Origin: Halopseudomonas pelagia
Lineage (GTDB): Bacteria; Pseudomonadota; Gammaproteobacteria; Pseudomonadales; Pseudomonadaceae
Length of the DNA stretch: 64,000 nt
Assembly: GCF_009497895.1 (NCBI RefSeq)
Contig: NZ_CP033116.1
Coordinates: forward strand, 310,001 to 374,000
Direction: 5' to 3'
How positions within the stretch are numbered: position 1 is the stretch's first letter; each line of letters opens with the position of its first letter. The notes under the pieces were generated by a model. That model ran no database searches. It was not told the DNA's origin and was given only the letters and a program-made list of their open reading frames with translations. Positions 36,007 through 45,036 of this stretch are shown in pieces. A program made the translations under genes and the position numbers.

Positions 36007-36483
36007 GTGAACCCAACCGAGACTGACATTGCCTTCCTGCGCCAGAGTTTTCGCCTCGCCGAAGAAGCTGGCCGCCAGGGAATCCACCCCTTCGCTGCAA
36101 TCCTGGTCGATGATCAGGGCCAGGTGCTGATGGAGCAGATCAACGCCTTTCTGCCCGACAAAGACATGACCGGCCACGCCGAACGCGTACTGATGACCCG
36201 CGCCAGCACCACCTACCCGGCCGAGCTGCTGGCCCGCTGCACCATGTATACCTCCGCCGAACCCTGCGCCATGTGCGCCGGCGCCGCCTACTGGGCGGGT
36301 ATCGGTCGTGTGGTTTATGGCGCCAGCGAAAAGCGCTTGAAGGAGCTGACCGGCAACCACCCAGAAAACCCCACGCTCGACCTGCCATGCCGCGTCATCT
36401 TTGCCGCCGGCCAGCGCAAGGTGGAAGTGATCGGACCCTTGCTGGAAGAAGAGTCCGCGCAAATGCACGTCGGCTTCTGGTAA
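36007..36483 (+). CDS. Nucleobase/nucleoside deaminase, cytidine-deaminase fold
   Basis: This 158-residue zinc enzyme is of the guanine-deaminase/tRNA-adenosine-deaminase branch. The catalytic motif is H57-A-E59 (GHAERVL), with the zinc ligands in EPCAMC (C87 and C90). It has a GTG start preceded by AGGA at 7 bp. It ends the operon of the third NMT1-type importer, so the transported ligand is probably its substrate. Guanine, cytosine or an analogue is possible; it is too distant for a firm choice. Confidence 0.85.
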   Translation: MNPTETDIAFLRQSFRLAEEAGRQGIHPFAAILVDDQGQVLMEQINAFLPDKDMTGHAERVLMTRASTTYPAELLARCTMYTSAEPCAMCAGAAYWAGIGRVVYGASEKRLKELTGNHPENPTLDLPCRVIFAAGQRKVEVIGPLLEEESAQMHVGFW

Positions 36484-36491
36484 GGCTGGCA

Positions 36492-36516
36492 GGCGGACGG
36501 CTCAATCCCGTCCGCC
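36492..36516. terminator. Convergent terminator-like hairpin
   Basis: GGCGGACGG-CTCAATC-CCGTCCGCC is a perfect 9-bp stem with a 7-nt loop. It overlaps the 3' end of the AraC gene that ends at 36502. Confidence 0.6.
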
Positions 36517-37485
36517 ACCCTGCGCCTTGAAGCGCGCTGGCGTTACCCCCTGCCAGCGGCGGAAGGCGCGCACAAAAGCATTCTCATCGGAAAACCCCAA
36601 CTGCTCGGCAATCTCCGCCACGCGTTTGTCCGCCTGCAAGGCATCGCAGGCTATCTGCTGTTGCACGCTTTCGCGCAGACTCTTGAAAGACAACCCCTCT
36701 TCAGCCAGCTTGCGATTCAGATGCCGGCCGCTCAATTCCAGTTGTTCAGCGATGCGCTCCTTACCCCAACGCGGATACGTCCGCACCAGTTGCTGCACGC
36801 GCGCGCTCAAGCTGTGCTGGCCCAGCTCGGTCAGCGTCTGATCCGCCAACCGGCGCAGGTGATCGCGCAGGGCACTGTTAGCCTGGATCTGCGGCAGCTC
36901 CAGTTGCGCGGCGGCAAAACCCAGATGGTTGCAGGGCGCATTGAAATGGACAGGGCAGCCGAGTAGCTGTTCATAATGATCCAGCGGCGCCAAAGGCGCA
37001 TGCGCAAACCAGATACCGCTGGGTTGAAAGCGCTCACCAGTGGCCCAGCGCGTCAGTTTCAACATGCTCGCCATCACCGCCTCGACCCGCTCAGGCTGAC
37101 GAATCGACAGGTGTGGTTGATAGTCGATATACACTTGTCCGCTATGCCGATGCAGCTGAAATTCGCCGCCGTCACCAATCACCGGCGCGTACTCGATCAA
37201 CTCTTCCAGCGCTTCGCCCAGCGTGTCGCAGGTGACCAGCAGCATGCCGACGCTATCCAGATGCCCCACCTGAATCTCCAGCCCCAGACGCAGCCCAGCC
37301 AGCGGATCGCCACTGGCAGTGCAAAACGCCTCCCACAATTCATCCTGCCAGCTCAACGGTACCCGCTCGGCGTGGCGAATGCGTTCCGTCAGGTGCACGG
37401 GCAGGGTCAAGCCCAGGCGCTCTGCGGCTTGCACGATGGCTTGACCGTAGCGTGGGGTGACACTGTGTTCGGCAGAATCCGTCAT
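36502..37485 (-). CDS. AraC-family regulator (Arabinose_bd plus HTH_18)
   Basis: This 327-residue regulator has an N-terminal ligand domain of the OruR/ArgR-like kind, seen in DPLAGLRLGLEIQVGHLDSV. The C-terminal double helix-turn-helix includes RIAEQLELSGRHLNRKLAEE and VAEIAEQLGFSDENAFVRAF, with RRWQGVTPARF at the end. It faces away from the flavin monooxygenase gene at 37927 across a repeat-bearing gap and probably controls that cluster. Confidence 0.85.
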   Translation of the reverse strand: MTDSAEHSVTPRYGQAIVQAAERLGLTLPVHLTERIRHAERVPLSWQDELWEAFCTASGDPLAGLRLGLEIQVGHLDSVGMLLVTCDTLGEALEELIEYAPVIGDGGEFQLHRHSGQVYIDYQPHLSIRQPERVEAVMASMLKLTRWATGERFQPSGIWFAHAPLAPLDHYEQLLGCPVHFNAPCNHLGFAAAQLELPQIQANSALRDHLRRLADQTLTELGQHSLSARVQQLVRTYPRWGKERIAEQLELSGRHLNRKLAEEGLSFKSLRESVQQQIACDALQADKRVAEIAEQLGFSDENAFVRAFRRWQGVTPARFKAQGGGRD

Positions 37486-37926
37486 GGCCTGAATTGCTGG
37501 TCCCTTGTCCCGTTTGGTGCGATACCGCCCGCAGGCGTTCGACTAGACTCGGATCATAACCTTGCACAAAGATGCAGGGAACGTTGATTGACTGCACCAG
37601 GCCCATGAAGAGGGAAATGCTGATTCGCACGGAGCTAGACAAGCGCTGTTGCCCACCCGCTGTTTCAGACCGTCGATGACCAGGGATGGTCATCGCCGAG
37701 CGAACAGGGATGTACTTGTAGCGCGTCTGGAACAGCGGGTGGGCAATAGCGCCACCACGCAAACCTGGCAATCAGCATTTCCCGAGAGCCCCATGGATGG
37801 CTCGTAGCATGTCCGCCCCAGGCTATCCGCAATGACGCGGAAACCTCGGAGCCACCTCAATCAACGTTCCTTAACGCAGAACGCAGACTAGAACCAGAAC
37901 AAAAAAACAACAAGAGGAAAACACCC
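37486..37926. other. Gene-free gap with a nested palindromic repeat
   Basis: This 441-bp region holds the repeat at 37612-37783 and otherwise the promoters of the AraC and monooxygenase genes. I see no gene; frames here lie across the palindromes and have no family features. Confidence 0.6.
37612..37783. repeat. Nested inverted-repeat element (REP/MITE-like)
   Basis: There are three nested dyads. The outermost is a 14-bp arm pair (37612-37625 with 37770-37783, perfect). Inside are 27-bp arms (37643-37669 with 37726-37752, two mismatches) containing the motif CCCACCCGCTGTT and its complement. Within the loop CGATGACC-AGGGAT-GGTCATCG (37674-37695) is a perfect 8-bp hairpin. The element could fold as one long cruciform of 172 bp. 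No transposase is present, so it would be non-autonomous if mobile. Confidence 0.7.
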
Positions 37927-39255
37927 ATGTACGCCGTCATTGGAGCTGGCCCGATGGGCCTGGCCGCAGCCCGCAACCTGCAGAAGCAGGGCATCGGCTT
38001 TACCGGATTGGAACTGCACAACGACGTGGGCGGGCTGTGGGATATCGATAACCCGCACAGCACCATGTACGACACCGCGCACCTGATCTCCTCCAAACGC
38101 ATGACCGAATTCAGCGAGTTCCCCATGCGCGATTCGGTGGCCTTCTATCCGCACCATAGCGAACTGCGCCAATACTTTCGCGACTTCGCCGAGCACTTCA
38201 ATCTCAAGGCGCAATACGAATTTGCCACCCGCGTCATCAGCATGGAGCCCGAAGGCGACAGCTGGCGGCTGGTCACCGAGTGCAACGGCGAGCAGCAATC
38301 ACGCCTGTTCGATGGCGTGCTGATCGCCAACGGCACCCTGCACACGCCGAATATCCCCAAGCTGCCCGGTGAGTTCGCCGGCAAGCTGATGCACTCGTCC
38401 GAGTATCGCAGCCCGGCCGTATTCCAGGGTAAGCGCGTGCTGATCGTCGGCTGCGGCAATTCCGGCGCGGACATCGCCGTGGACGCCGTGCACCACGCCA
38501 CCTCAGTAGATATCAGCCTGCGCCGCGGTTATTACTTCCTGCCCAAATTTCTCAAGGGCCGGCCCATCGACACCCTCGGCGGCAAGTTGAAACTGCCGCG
38601 CCCGCTCAAGCAACGCATGGACGCCGCGATGATCCGCATGGTCATCGGCAAGCCGTCCGACTATGGCCTGCCCGATCCCGATTACCGCATGTACGAATCG
38701 CACCCGGTGGTCAATTCACTGGTACTGCATCACCTGGGACATGGCGATATCAAACCGCGCCGCGACATCCGCCAGATCGACGGCCACACCGTGACCTTCA
38801 CCGACGGTGAAAGCGCCGACTATGACCTGATCCTGATGGCCACCGGGTACCTGCTCGATTATCCCTTTATCGACCGCAAGCACCTGAACTGGCCCGCCGG
38901 CCACGACGCCCCGCAGCTGTATATGAACGTATTCCATCCCCAGCACGACAACCTGTTCATGATGGGCATGATCGAAGCCGCCGGCCTGGGTTGGGAAGGG
39001 CGCAACCAGCAGGCCAAACTGGTCGCGCTGTATATCCGCGAACAACAGCAGGGCAGCGCCGCAGCGAAGGCCTTCAAGCAGATCAAGCAGGAGCGGGCAG
39101 GGGTCAATCTGGACGGCGGCTACGAGTACATCAAGCTCGCGCGCATGGCCTATTACGTCAACAAGCACGCCTACCTGCAGGCGCTGAAGACGCATATCGA
39201 TGAACTCGAGGCGCCACCCGCCGAGCCTGCAGCAGCCAAAGCGGCCCACGCATGA
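37927..39255 (+). CDS. Flavin-containing monooxygenase
   Basis: This 442-residue FAD/NADPH monooxygenase has the FAD motif AVIGAGPMGLAAARNL at residue 3. The FMO fingerprint FAGKLMHSSEY lies in the middle, next to the NADPH site VLIVGCGNSGAD. The later ATGYLLDYPF block is also typical. It could oxygenate sulfur, nitrogen or a ketone. The stop overlaps the next gene by 4 bp, so it is coupled to a BASS-family transporter. Confidence 0.86.
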   Translation: MYAVIGAGPMGLAAARNLQKQGIGFTGLELHNDVGGLWDIDNPHSTMYDTAHLISSKRMTEFSEFPMRDSVAFYPHHSELRQYFRDFAEHFNLKAQYEFATRVISMEPEGDSWRLVTECNGEQQSRLFDGVLIANGTLHTPNIPKLPGEFAGKLMHSSEYRSPAVFQGKRVLIVGCGNSGADIAVDAVHHATSVDISLRRGYYFLPKFLKGRPIDTLGGKLKLPRPLKQRMDAAMIRMVIGKPSDYGLPDPDYRMYESHPVVNSLVLHHLGHGDIKPRRDIRQIDGHTVTFTDGESADYDLILMATGYLLDYPFIDRKHLNWPAGHDAPQLYMNVFHPQHDNLFMMGMIEAAGLGWEGRNQQAKLVALYIREQQQGSAAAKAFKQIKQERAGVNLDGGYEYIKLARMAYYVNKHAYLQALKTHIDELEAPPAEPAAAKAAHA

Positions 39256-40145
39256 GTGGCGCGTTGCCAATCCAGTTCGACCCGGCGAGTCTGATCCTGC
39301 TGAACATCATCATGGCCTGCATGATGTTCGGCGTGTCACTCAGCCTGCGGCTGGAGGATTTCAAACGTATCGCTCTGGCGCCGGTGGCACCCCTGGCGGG
39401 CCTGTTCGCCCAGTTTCTGCTGTTGCCGCTGGCCACCTGCCTGTTTACCTGGGCGCTGAGGATTGATGCCGAACTGGCACTGGGGATGATTCTGGTCGCC
39501 TCCTGCCCGGGCGGTAGTTTCTCCAACATCATGACCTGGCTGGGCCGGGGCAATGTCGCCGTCTCGGTCAGCATGACCGCCGTCTCCAGCCTGGCGGCCA
39601 CGGTGCTCACACCGCTAAATTTTGCCTTTTACGGCTGGCTGAACCCGCATACCCGCGAATACCTCACGCAAATCACCCTGGAGCCGGGCGGCATTCTGCT
39701 GCTGGTGCTACTGGTACTGGCGCTGCCGCTGGTGTTGGGAATGATCACCGGGCGCAAGCTGCCGGAGCTGGTCGCGCGCAGTGAAAAGCCGCTGCGCATC
39801 GCCTCGCTGCTGGTGTTTCTGGGGTTTGTCGGCATCGCTTTTTTTAACAACTTCGGCCTGTTTATCGAGCGCTTTCACAGCTTCTTCTGGCTGGTGGTAT
39901 TTCACAACCTGCTGGCATTGTCCCTAGGTTACGGCATGGGGTGGCTACTGAAACTGCCGGTGCCCGACCGCCGCGCCGTGACCATGGAAGTCGGCATCCA
40001 GAACTCCGGCCTGGGTCTGGTGATCCTCTTCACCTTCTTCCCCGAAGCCGGCGGCATGATGCTGATCACTGCTTTCTGGGGCGTCTGGCATCTGGTTTCC
40101 GGTCTCACTCTTTCACAAATCTGGGCGCGTACCGCACATGACTAA
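39252..40145 (+). CDS. Bile acid:sodium symporter (BASS) family transporter
   Basis: This 297-residue membrane protein has about nine to ten hydrophobic segments. The BASS signatures LILVASCPGGSFSNIMTWLG and VTMEVGIQNSGLGLVILFTF are visible. It probably moves an organic acid or steroid-like compound handled by the adjacent monooxygenase. The end overlaps the following gene by 8 bp. Confidence 0.85.
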   Translation: MSGALPIQFDPASLILLNIIMACMMFGVSLSLRLEDFKRIALAPVAPLAGLFAQFLLLPLATCLFTWALRIDAELALGMILVASCPGGSFSNIMTWLGRGNVAVSVSMTAVSSLAATVLTPLNFAFYGWLNPHTREYLTQITLEPGGILLLVLLVLALPLVLGMITGRKLPELVARSEKPLRIASLLVFLGFVGIAFFNNFGLFIERFHSFFWLVVFHNLLALSLGYGMGWLLKLPVPDRRAVTMEVGIQNSGLGLVILFTFFPEAGGMMLITAFWGVWHLVSGLTLSQIWARTAHD

Positions 40146-41067
40146 ACGTATTCTGATCACCGGCGCCGCCGGCTATATCGGCCATCAACTGGGCAACCGG
40201 CTGGCCGCCCATTATCACGTGATCGGCACCGACATTCGCGCCCGCGATGATCTGACCTTCCCCGTCCAGGTACTGGATGTACGCTCTGCCAGCCTGGCCG
40301 AGCTGCTGAAAGAACAGGGCATCACCCACGTGGTGCACCTGGCCTCGATTCTCCAGGCCTCGAAGGATCGCGCGCGGGATTTCGACATCGACGTCAACGG
40401 CACGCGCAATGTGCTGGAATGCTGTATTCAGGCCGGCGTAAAACACCTGACCGTGACCAGCTCCGGTGCCGCATACGGCTACTATGCAGACAACCCCGAA
40501 TGGATCGACGAACAGGACGCGATTCGCGGCAATCCCGAATTCGCCTACTCCGATCACAAACGGCAGATCGAAGAACTGCTGGCCAGCTATCGCCAGCAGC
40601 ATCCCGAATTGCAGCAATTGATTTTCCGCCCCGGCACCGTGCTGGGCAAAGACACGCGCAACCAGATTACCGACCTGTTTATGGCGCCGCGCATTCTCGC
40701 GCTCAAGGGCAGCGACTCGCCCTTCGTGTTTATCTGGGATGAAGACGTGATCGGCGCTATGGAAATGGGCCTGCGTGAAGACAAGAGCGGCATCTACAAT
40801 ATGGCCGGCGACGGTGCCCTGACCATGGCCGAGATCGCCAAACGCCTGAACAAACCGCTGCTGACCCTGCCCGTATGGCTGGTCAAAGCCGGCCTGCAAA
40901 TCGCCCAATGGCGCGGCAAACCCACCAGCCCCGCGCAGGTCAACTTTCTGCGCTACCGGCCAGTACTGAGCAATCGACGTTTGAAGGAAGAATTCGGCTA
41001 CCCGCTCAGCAAAACCTCCGCCGAAACCTTCGAGTATTTTGTTGAGTGCAATCGACTCCGGAGCTAA
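40138..41067 (+). CDS. NAD-dependent epimerase/dehydratase family protein
   Basis: This 309-residue extended SDR has the cofactor motif ITGAAGYIGHQL at the start. The active-site region is TSSGAAYGYYADNPEWIDEQ, with a Y-x3-K-like YSDHK near residue 140. It is the third gene of the monooxygenase operon. Substrate is unknown. Confidence 0.82.
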   Translation: MTKRILITGAAGYIGHQLGNRLAAHYHVIGTDIRARDDLTFPVQVLDVRSASLAELLKEQGITHVVHLASILQASKDRARDFDIDVNGTRNVLECCIQAGVKHLTVTSSGAAYGYYADNPEWIDEQDAIRGNPEFAYSDHKRQIEELLASYRQQHPELQQLIFRPGTVLGKDTRNQITDLFMAPRILALKGSDSPFVFIWDEDVIGAMEMGLREDKSGIYNMAGDGALTMAEIAKRLNKPLLTLPVWLVKAGLQIAQWRGKPTSPAQVNFLRYRPVLSNRRLKEEFGYPLSKTSAETFEYFVECNRLRS

Positions 41068-41218
41068 ACGAAGCTGCAAGCATCAGGATGGGATACTCAA
41101 TCAGGCAGTCAACTGGATGCCTGAAGTTTCCCAATTAACTTACCAGCAGCTCGGTCTGCACTAATCTTGCCGCTTGCAGCTTAAAGCTTGCAACTGGCGA
41201 CCAAAGGGAGCCCGCCCC
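41068..41218. repeat. Short gap with imperfect GCTTGCAGCTT dyad
   Basis: An imperfect hairpin TTGCAGCTT-A-AAGCTTGCAA lies near 41174-41192, and a related piece AAGCTGCAAGC lies near 41072. Such repeats are common between Pseudomonas genes. The gap also provides the leader of the SDR at 41219. Confidence 0.4.
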
Positions 41219-42004
41219 ATGCGCGTAATTTTGATCACCGGCGCCGCCTCTGGCCTGGGTTGGGCAATGGCCCAACATTGGTTTGCTGCAGGGCACAGCC
41301 TGGTGCTGGCCGACATCGATGAAAGCGGCCTGAAGAATCGAGCGGCAGAACTGAATAATCCGGGAAGGGTGCTGACGGTCACCTGCGATATCACCCGTGC
41401 CGCGGATATTCATTTTCTGATCGACGAGACCCACGCGCGTTTCGGTCAGCTTGATCTGCTGGTTAACAACGCCGGCATTACTCATCGCTCACCAGCGCAC
41501 CAGACGGATCCTGCGGTGTTTCGCAAGGTCATGGCGGTGGACTGGCAGGGCCCGGTGGAATTGACCCTGGCCGCATTGCCAATGCTGCGCGAGTCCACCG
41601 GACAGATCATTTGCATTGGCTCCATGGCCGGCTGGATGCCAGTCCCCGGCCGTGCTGCATACTGCGCAGCCAAGGCCGCACTCACGCAATTCTTCGAAGT
41701 GCTGCGCCTGGAGCTGGAAGCCGACGATATTCATATCCTGATGGCCTACCCCAGCTTTCTCGATACACCCATCGAAAACCACGCCCTGGGCAAGGATGGC
41801 AACATCGCCAAACATCCCCGTTCCATGGTCGGCGGCATGCGCAGCGCTCAGTGGATGGCCGAGCTGATCGACACCAGCCTGCAACAGCGCAAACGCTGGA
41901 TACTGCCCGAGCCGGTATCTCGCTTCGGCGCTCTGCTCTGGCGCATCGCCCCGGCGCTGTATCTGCGACAGGTACGTAAACGCTTTGCCGGTGAGCTGCG
42001 CTAA
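41219..42004 (+). CDS. Short-chain dehydrogenase/reductase
   Basis: This 261-residue classical SDR has the motif ILITGAASGLGWAM, LLVNNAGITHRSP and the catalytic Y-x3-K as YCAAK. The start at 41219 follows AGGGAGCC; an earlier frame start at 41174 lies in the repeat-rich gap. It may belong functionally with the monooxygenase operon upstream, but a separate promoter is possible. Confidence 0.84.
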   Translation: MRVILITGAASGLGWAMAQHWFAAGHSLVLADIDESGLKNRAAELNNPGRVLTVTCDITRAADIHFLIDETHARFGQLDLLVNNAGITHRSPAHQTDPAVFRKVMAVDWQGPVELTLAALPMLRESTGQIICIGSMAGWMPVPGRAAYCAAKAALTQFFEVLRLELEADDIHILMAYPSFLDTPIENHALGKDGNIAKHPRSMVGGMRSAQWMAELIDTSLQQRKRWILPEPVSRFGALLWRIAPALYLRQVRKRFAGELR

Positions 42005-42019
42005 AGCGGACACCGAAGC

Positions 42020-42060
42020 TGGTAGGAGCCGCGCCTTCGCGCCGAGGCCGGCGCTCCCAC
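42020..42060. repeat. REP-like palindromic sequence
   Basis: GGTAGGAGCCGCGCC followed by TTCGCGCC and a return arm GGCGCTCCCAC forms the stem-loop pattern of Pseudomonas REP elements. It may also serve as terminator of the SDR at 41219. Confidence 0.55.
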
Positions 42061-42181
42061 AAAACAGCCCGCAGAGGCGACCCAAGGTTGAAATCAGGTT
42101 ACCCTATCCCGCCCATTCAGCGACCCTACAAACCGAACTCTATGCCATCCATCATGACCTCACCCTGTAAACGGTTTCACC

Positions 42182-42928
42182 ATGCTGCATGATCCCTGGA
42201 TCTGGGTCGGCGCCTTTATATTATTGGCCTACACGGTTGAAGCCATCACCGGCTTCGGCAGCCTGATCATCGCCCTGTCCCTGGGTGCGCTGCTGTTGCC
42301 GCTGTCGCAGCTGATACCGGTAATGATCGCGCTGAATGTGCTGATGAGCGGCTATATGGCCTGGCGCAACCGCCGGCATATTCATTGGCCAACCTTGCTC
42401 AAGCTGATACTGCCACTGATGCTAGCCGGCACCCTGGCCGGTTACCTGATGCGCCCCTGGCTCGGCGACCAATTGCTCAAAGCCGCCTTCGGCCTGCTGG
42501 TGCTGTGGTTCTCCACCCGCGAACTCTGGCGCATGTACCACAAGCATACGGTGCACCCGCATCCGCCCGTGCTCAGCCGCGTGCTCACCTTCGGCGCCGG
42601 CATTACCCACGGCCTGTTCGCCTCCGGCGGCGCCCTGCTGGTCTACGCCATGGCCGGCACCCCACTAAACAAAAGCCACCTGCGCGCCACCCTGCTAAGC
42701 ACCTGGTTCAGCCTCAATACCTGCCTGTGCGTTATCTTCCTGCTGGACGGCACCCTGGTGCCCGCCCTACCCAGAGTGGTCACCTTTATCCCGCTGCTGG
42801 TGATCGGCGCACTGCTCGGGGAGTTCCTGCACCACCGTCTGAATGAACACCGCTTTCGCGTGTTCCTCTACAGCTTGCTGGTGATTTCTGGGACGTTGTT
42901 GTTGGGTAAAGCTTTGGTGGATATGTAA
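42182..42928 (+). CDS. TauE/SafE family membrane protein
   Basis: This 248-residue membrane protein has seven to eight hydrophobic segments. The opening block YTVEAITGFGSLIIALSLGA and the second repeat LTFGAGITHGLFASGGALLV are TauE/SafE features, a family of sulfite or sulfoacetate exporters. The exact anion cannot be told. No clear ribosome site precedes the ATG. Confidence 0.8.
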   Translation: MLHDPWIWVGAFILLAYTVEAITGFGSLIIALSLGALLLPLSQLIPVMIALNVLMSGYMAWRNRRHIHWPTLLKLILPLMLAGTLAGYLMRPWLGDQLLKAAFGLLVLWFSTRELWRMYHKHTVHPHPPVLSRVLTFGAGITHGLFASGGALLVYAMAGTPLNKSHLRATLLSTWFSLNTCLCVIFLLDGTLVPALPRVVTFIPLLVIGALLGEFLHHRLNEHRFRVFLYSLLVISGTLLLGKALVDM

Positions 42929-43244
42929 GTCAGAGCATTTCCTCGGCCAACTCCATCCAGCACCAGCAGCCTAGGCGCCCAGCTGTAAAAGAAGGTTGGC
43001 ACCTCGGCAAAAAAAGTATCACTATGCCAGTAACTGCCAAATTGCAGCCCTCTTCGGTGGCAAGGATGCCCGATCTAATTTCTTAAGACATCCAAACCCA
43101 CCTGCCATTGCTGGCTGGCGTGAGGTGCTGTGTATTCGGCTATAACGTGTTAAATGGCGTGCGGCTGAACGTGCAATCGGTTGTAGGGAGGGAAAATAAG
43201 CATATGGCTTTATTCATGAAAGATCGCTGGAGCAGAGGAGTGCT
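42929..43244. other. Gap marking the start of an AT-richer island
   Basis: I see no recognised gene or strong repeat in these 316 bp. Base composition shifts here from GC-rich to AT-richer, as in the following genes. Confidence 0.5.
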
Positions 43245-43325
43245 ATGTCGCGTATTAACGACGAGTACGATTTAATCACTGTTAGGTGCCAACTTGAGCA
43301 AACCACCCCCCGAGCACATGAATAA
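43245..43325 (+). CDS. Small 26-residue leader-type frame
   Basis: A 26-codon frame with ribosome site AGAGGAG runs directly into the next start codon (TAA then ATG, no gap). The peptide begins MSRINDEYDLITVRCQ and has no family I recognise. Its role may be translational coupling of the membrane protein that follows. It could be chance. Confidence 0.4.
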   Translation: MSRINDEYDLITVRCQLEQTTPRAHE

Positions 43326-43988
43326 ATGAGACTGATTGATAGCGCTTCAGCTGAGTTTCAACGCTCACCAATTACTGTAGTCACAGGCGCAATCGGCGTG
43401 CTAGTAGCCGCTCTGAGCTTAATTCTTGCAGCAGCCCAGTACAAAGTCACACCTGAAGCAATCGGACAAACACGTAGCGACTTAACAACCCAAGCTCTGG
43501 AAATCAACCTTGGAAACATTTTTGTAATTGCATCGTACTTTCTATCCTCAACCATTGTCTCGGCAATAATCATTCGAAAAATTGCAAGAAAACACGATGT
43601 AGCAGCGCTATTCGCATCAGTCCCGCTAGCAGCACTAGTGAATTTCACGGCTATCCTTCTTATATATCTAGCCCCACCAAGAACACTAAGCCAACAACTT
43701 TTCACATCAGCCCACGACTTAATACTTTATGCATCAGGAGCGATATATATAAGCGCCTGCGGAGTAGCAGTACTCAGAGATATGGCAAGCTCCACAGCCA
43801 GTAAAAAAAGTGATGAGGAAAGCAAAGGCGGTGAAAGTAGTGAAGGTCTGGGACTATTAATAGTTCCTCTGATTTTACTATTCATTTGGTGTTGGCTGGT
43901 TTTTGCTGGGCAAACTAGAATTACGCAAACACTACTCCCCGAAATCACCCATTACATAGAGCGAGAAAAACCCAGTGATGGCAGCTAA
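43326..43988 (+). CDS. Hypothetical membrane protein
   Basis: This 220-residue protein is not recognised. Hydrophobic segments lie at about residues 17-37, 66-84, 93-115, 130-148 and 175-193. Between the last two is a polar serine/glutamate stretch (STASKKSDEESKGGESSEG). The gene is AT-richer than its surroundings and seems to be part of an acquired segment. No ribosome site of its own is needed if it is coupled to the 26-codon frame before it. Confidence 0.65.
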   Translation: MRLIDSASAEFQRSPITVVTGAIGVLVAALSLILAAAQYKVTPEAIGQTRSDLTTQALEINLGNIFVIASYFLSSTIVSAIIIRKIARKHDVAALFASVPLAALVNFTAILLIYLAPPRTLSQQLFTSAHDLILYASGAIYISACGVAVLRDMASSTASKKSDEESKGGESSEGLGLLIVPLILLFIWCWLVFAGQTRITQTLLPEITHYIEREKPSDGS

Positions 43989-44034
43989 CAAAGCGCTTAT
44001 GGTGTGCCCCGGAATCTAAAGCAAGAGGTGCTTC

Positions 44035-45036
44035 GTGACACAAAACTCAATGTTTATCCATATCGTGCGTCCAGAGCACCCTGACCGGGAGTACGAAGTC
44101 CCTGTTTATAGTATTGCTCTAGGGCCTGGAGTAGTGCGATACCTGAAATTTTACGACCTTTTGCACAGTGATTTCGAACTAATAACGAAGGAGATAAATT
44201 CTTACGAGGCACCGCCAAAATTTGATATTCCAGACAAGTTTTTTCAAATTGAAATTGAGCAATTAAAGTTCCCAGATGGCGGTGATCCAGATAATGTGGA
44301 CGGATTGCTTCCGAGCGGATTAAGCTCTTTTACCAACTGTTTAAGGTCATTCCTGATTTCGGAAAATTGGGTTGATGCCTTGGAACAACAAAAGCGTTTA
44401 TTGTTTTTGTTTTCAAACAACATACCACTTGAAGCCTATTCTGATTTTCATGACAAGCTAGCGCTCAAGCAGTTGAGAGCTGAAGCGTGTATGCAAGCAT
44501 ATGTTGAAACATGTAATGACGACGAGACGCTGGCGATCTCGTATAGCGATGACGCGTCATACTTGATTTTGGGATGTGACAGGCACGTATTTAAAATGAA
44601 TAACTTTATTAAATCTAGAATGCTTGACATCGAAGCCAAGAAACAGAATTTGAATGCTAAAGAAATAGCAAAGAACGATGCTGAAGAACATGAAAATCTG
44701 AAGAGATCAAAATACATAACATATTTGTATTTAATGCAAGATCTAAGAAATGAACTGTATAAGATCGGAAAGAGCAAGCACCCTCAGGTAAGAGAGAGGA
44801 CGCTACAATCAGAGCAACCTTCGACTGTCTTAAGAATAGCCATCCCTGCCCCTGATTTTGCTGAAAAGCACCTTCATTCCAAGTTCTCTTCCAAGCGTGT
44901 AAGGGGTGAATGGTTCGATATTGACGAAGTGGATTTGATTGGAATTGTAGATTATTTAGCTAGGAGTGGTGACATTAAACGAGCCAATGTAGACAATGAA
45001 TGGCTGGGCAAGGTATATCTTAATTCAAAGCCTTAA
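44035..45036 (+). CDS. Protein with C-terminal T5orf172/GIY-YIG-like domain
   Basis: This 333-residue protein begins with GTG after GCAAGAGGTG. The first 200 residues are unrecognised. From about residue 225 the chain has YLYLMQDLRNELYKIGKSKH, then AEKHLHSKFSSKRVRGEWFD. This pattern belongs to the T5orf172/MUG113 branch of GIY-YIG nucleases, found in phage and mobile defence loci. The N-terminal part may choose the target. A defence or mobile role is inference. Confidence 0.68.
   Translation: MTQNSMFIHIVRPEHPDREYEVPVYSIALGPGVVRYLKFYDLLHSDFELITKEINSYEAPPKFDIPDKFFQIEIEQLKFPDGGDPDNVDGLLPSGLSSFTNCLRSFLISENWVDALEQQKRLLFLFSNNIPLEAYSDFHDKLALKQLRAEACMQAYVETCNDDETLAISYSDDASYLILGCDRHVFKMNNFIKSRMLDIEAKKQNLNAKEIAKNDAEEHENLKRSKYITYLYLMQDLRNELYKIGKSKHPQVRERTLQSEQPSTVLRIAIPAPDFAEKHLHSKFSSKRVRGEWFDIDEVDLIGIVDYLARSGDIKRANVDNEWLGKVYLNSKP

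Noticed and set aside
37340..37771. 143-codon minus-strand frame upstream of the monooxygenase
   Set aside because: It runs through the nested palindrome and overlaps the AraC start; no protein-like conservation pattern is seen.
43279..43999. Integron attC sites around the hypothetical membrane gene (GTTAGGT and CTAACAA pieces)
   Set aside because: The paired core sites and internal dyads needed for attC are missing and no integrase is present.
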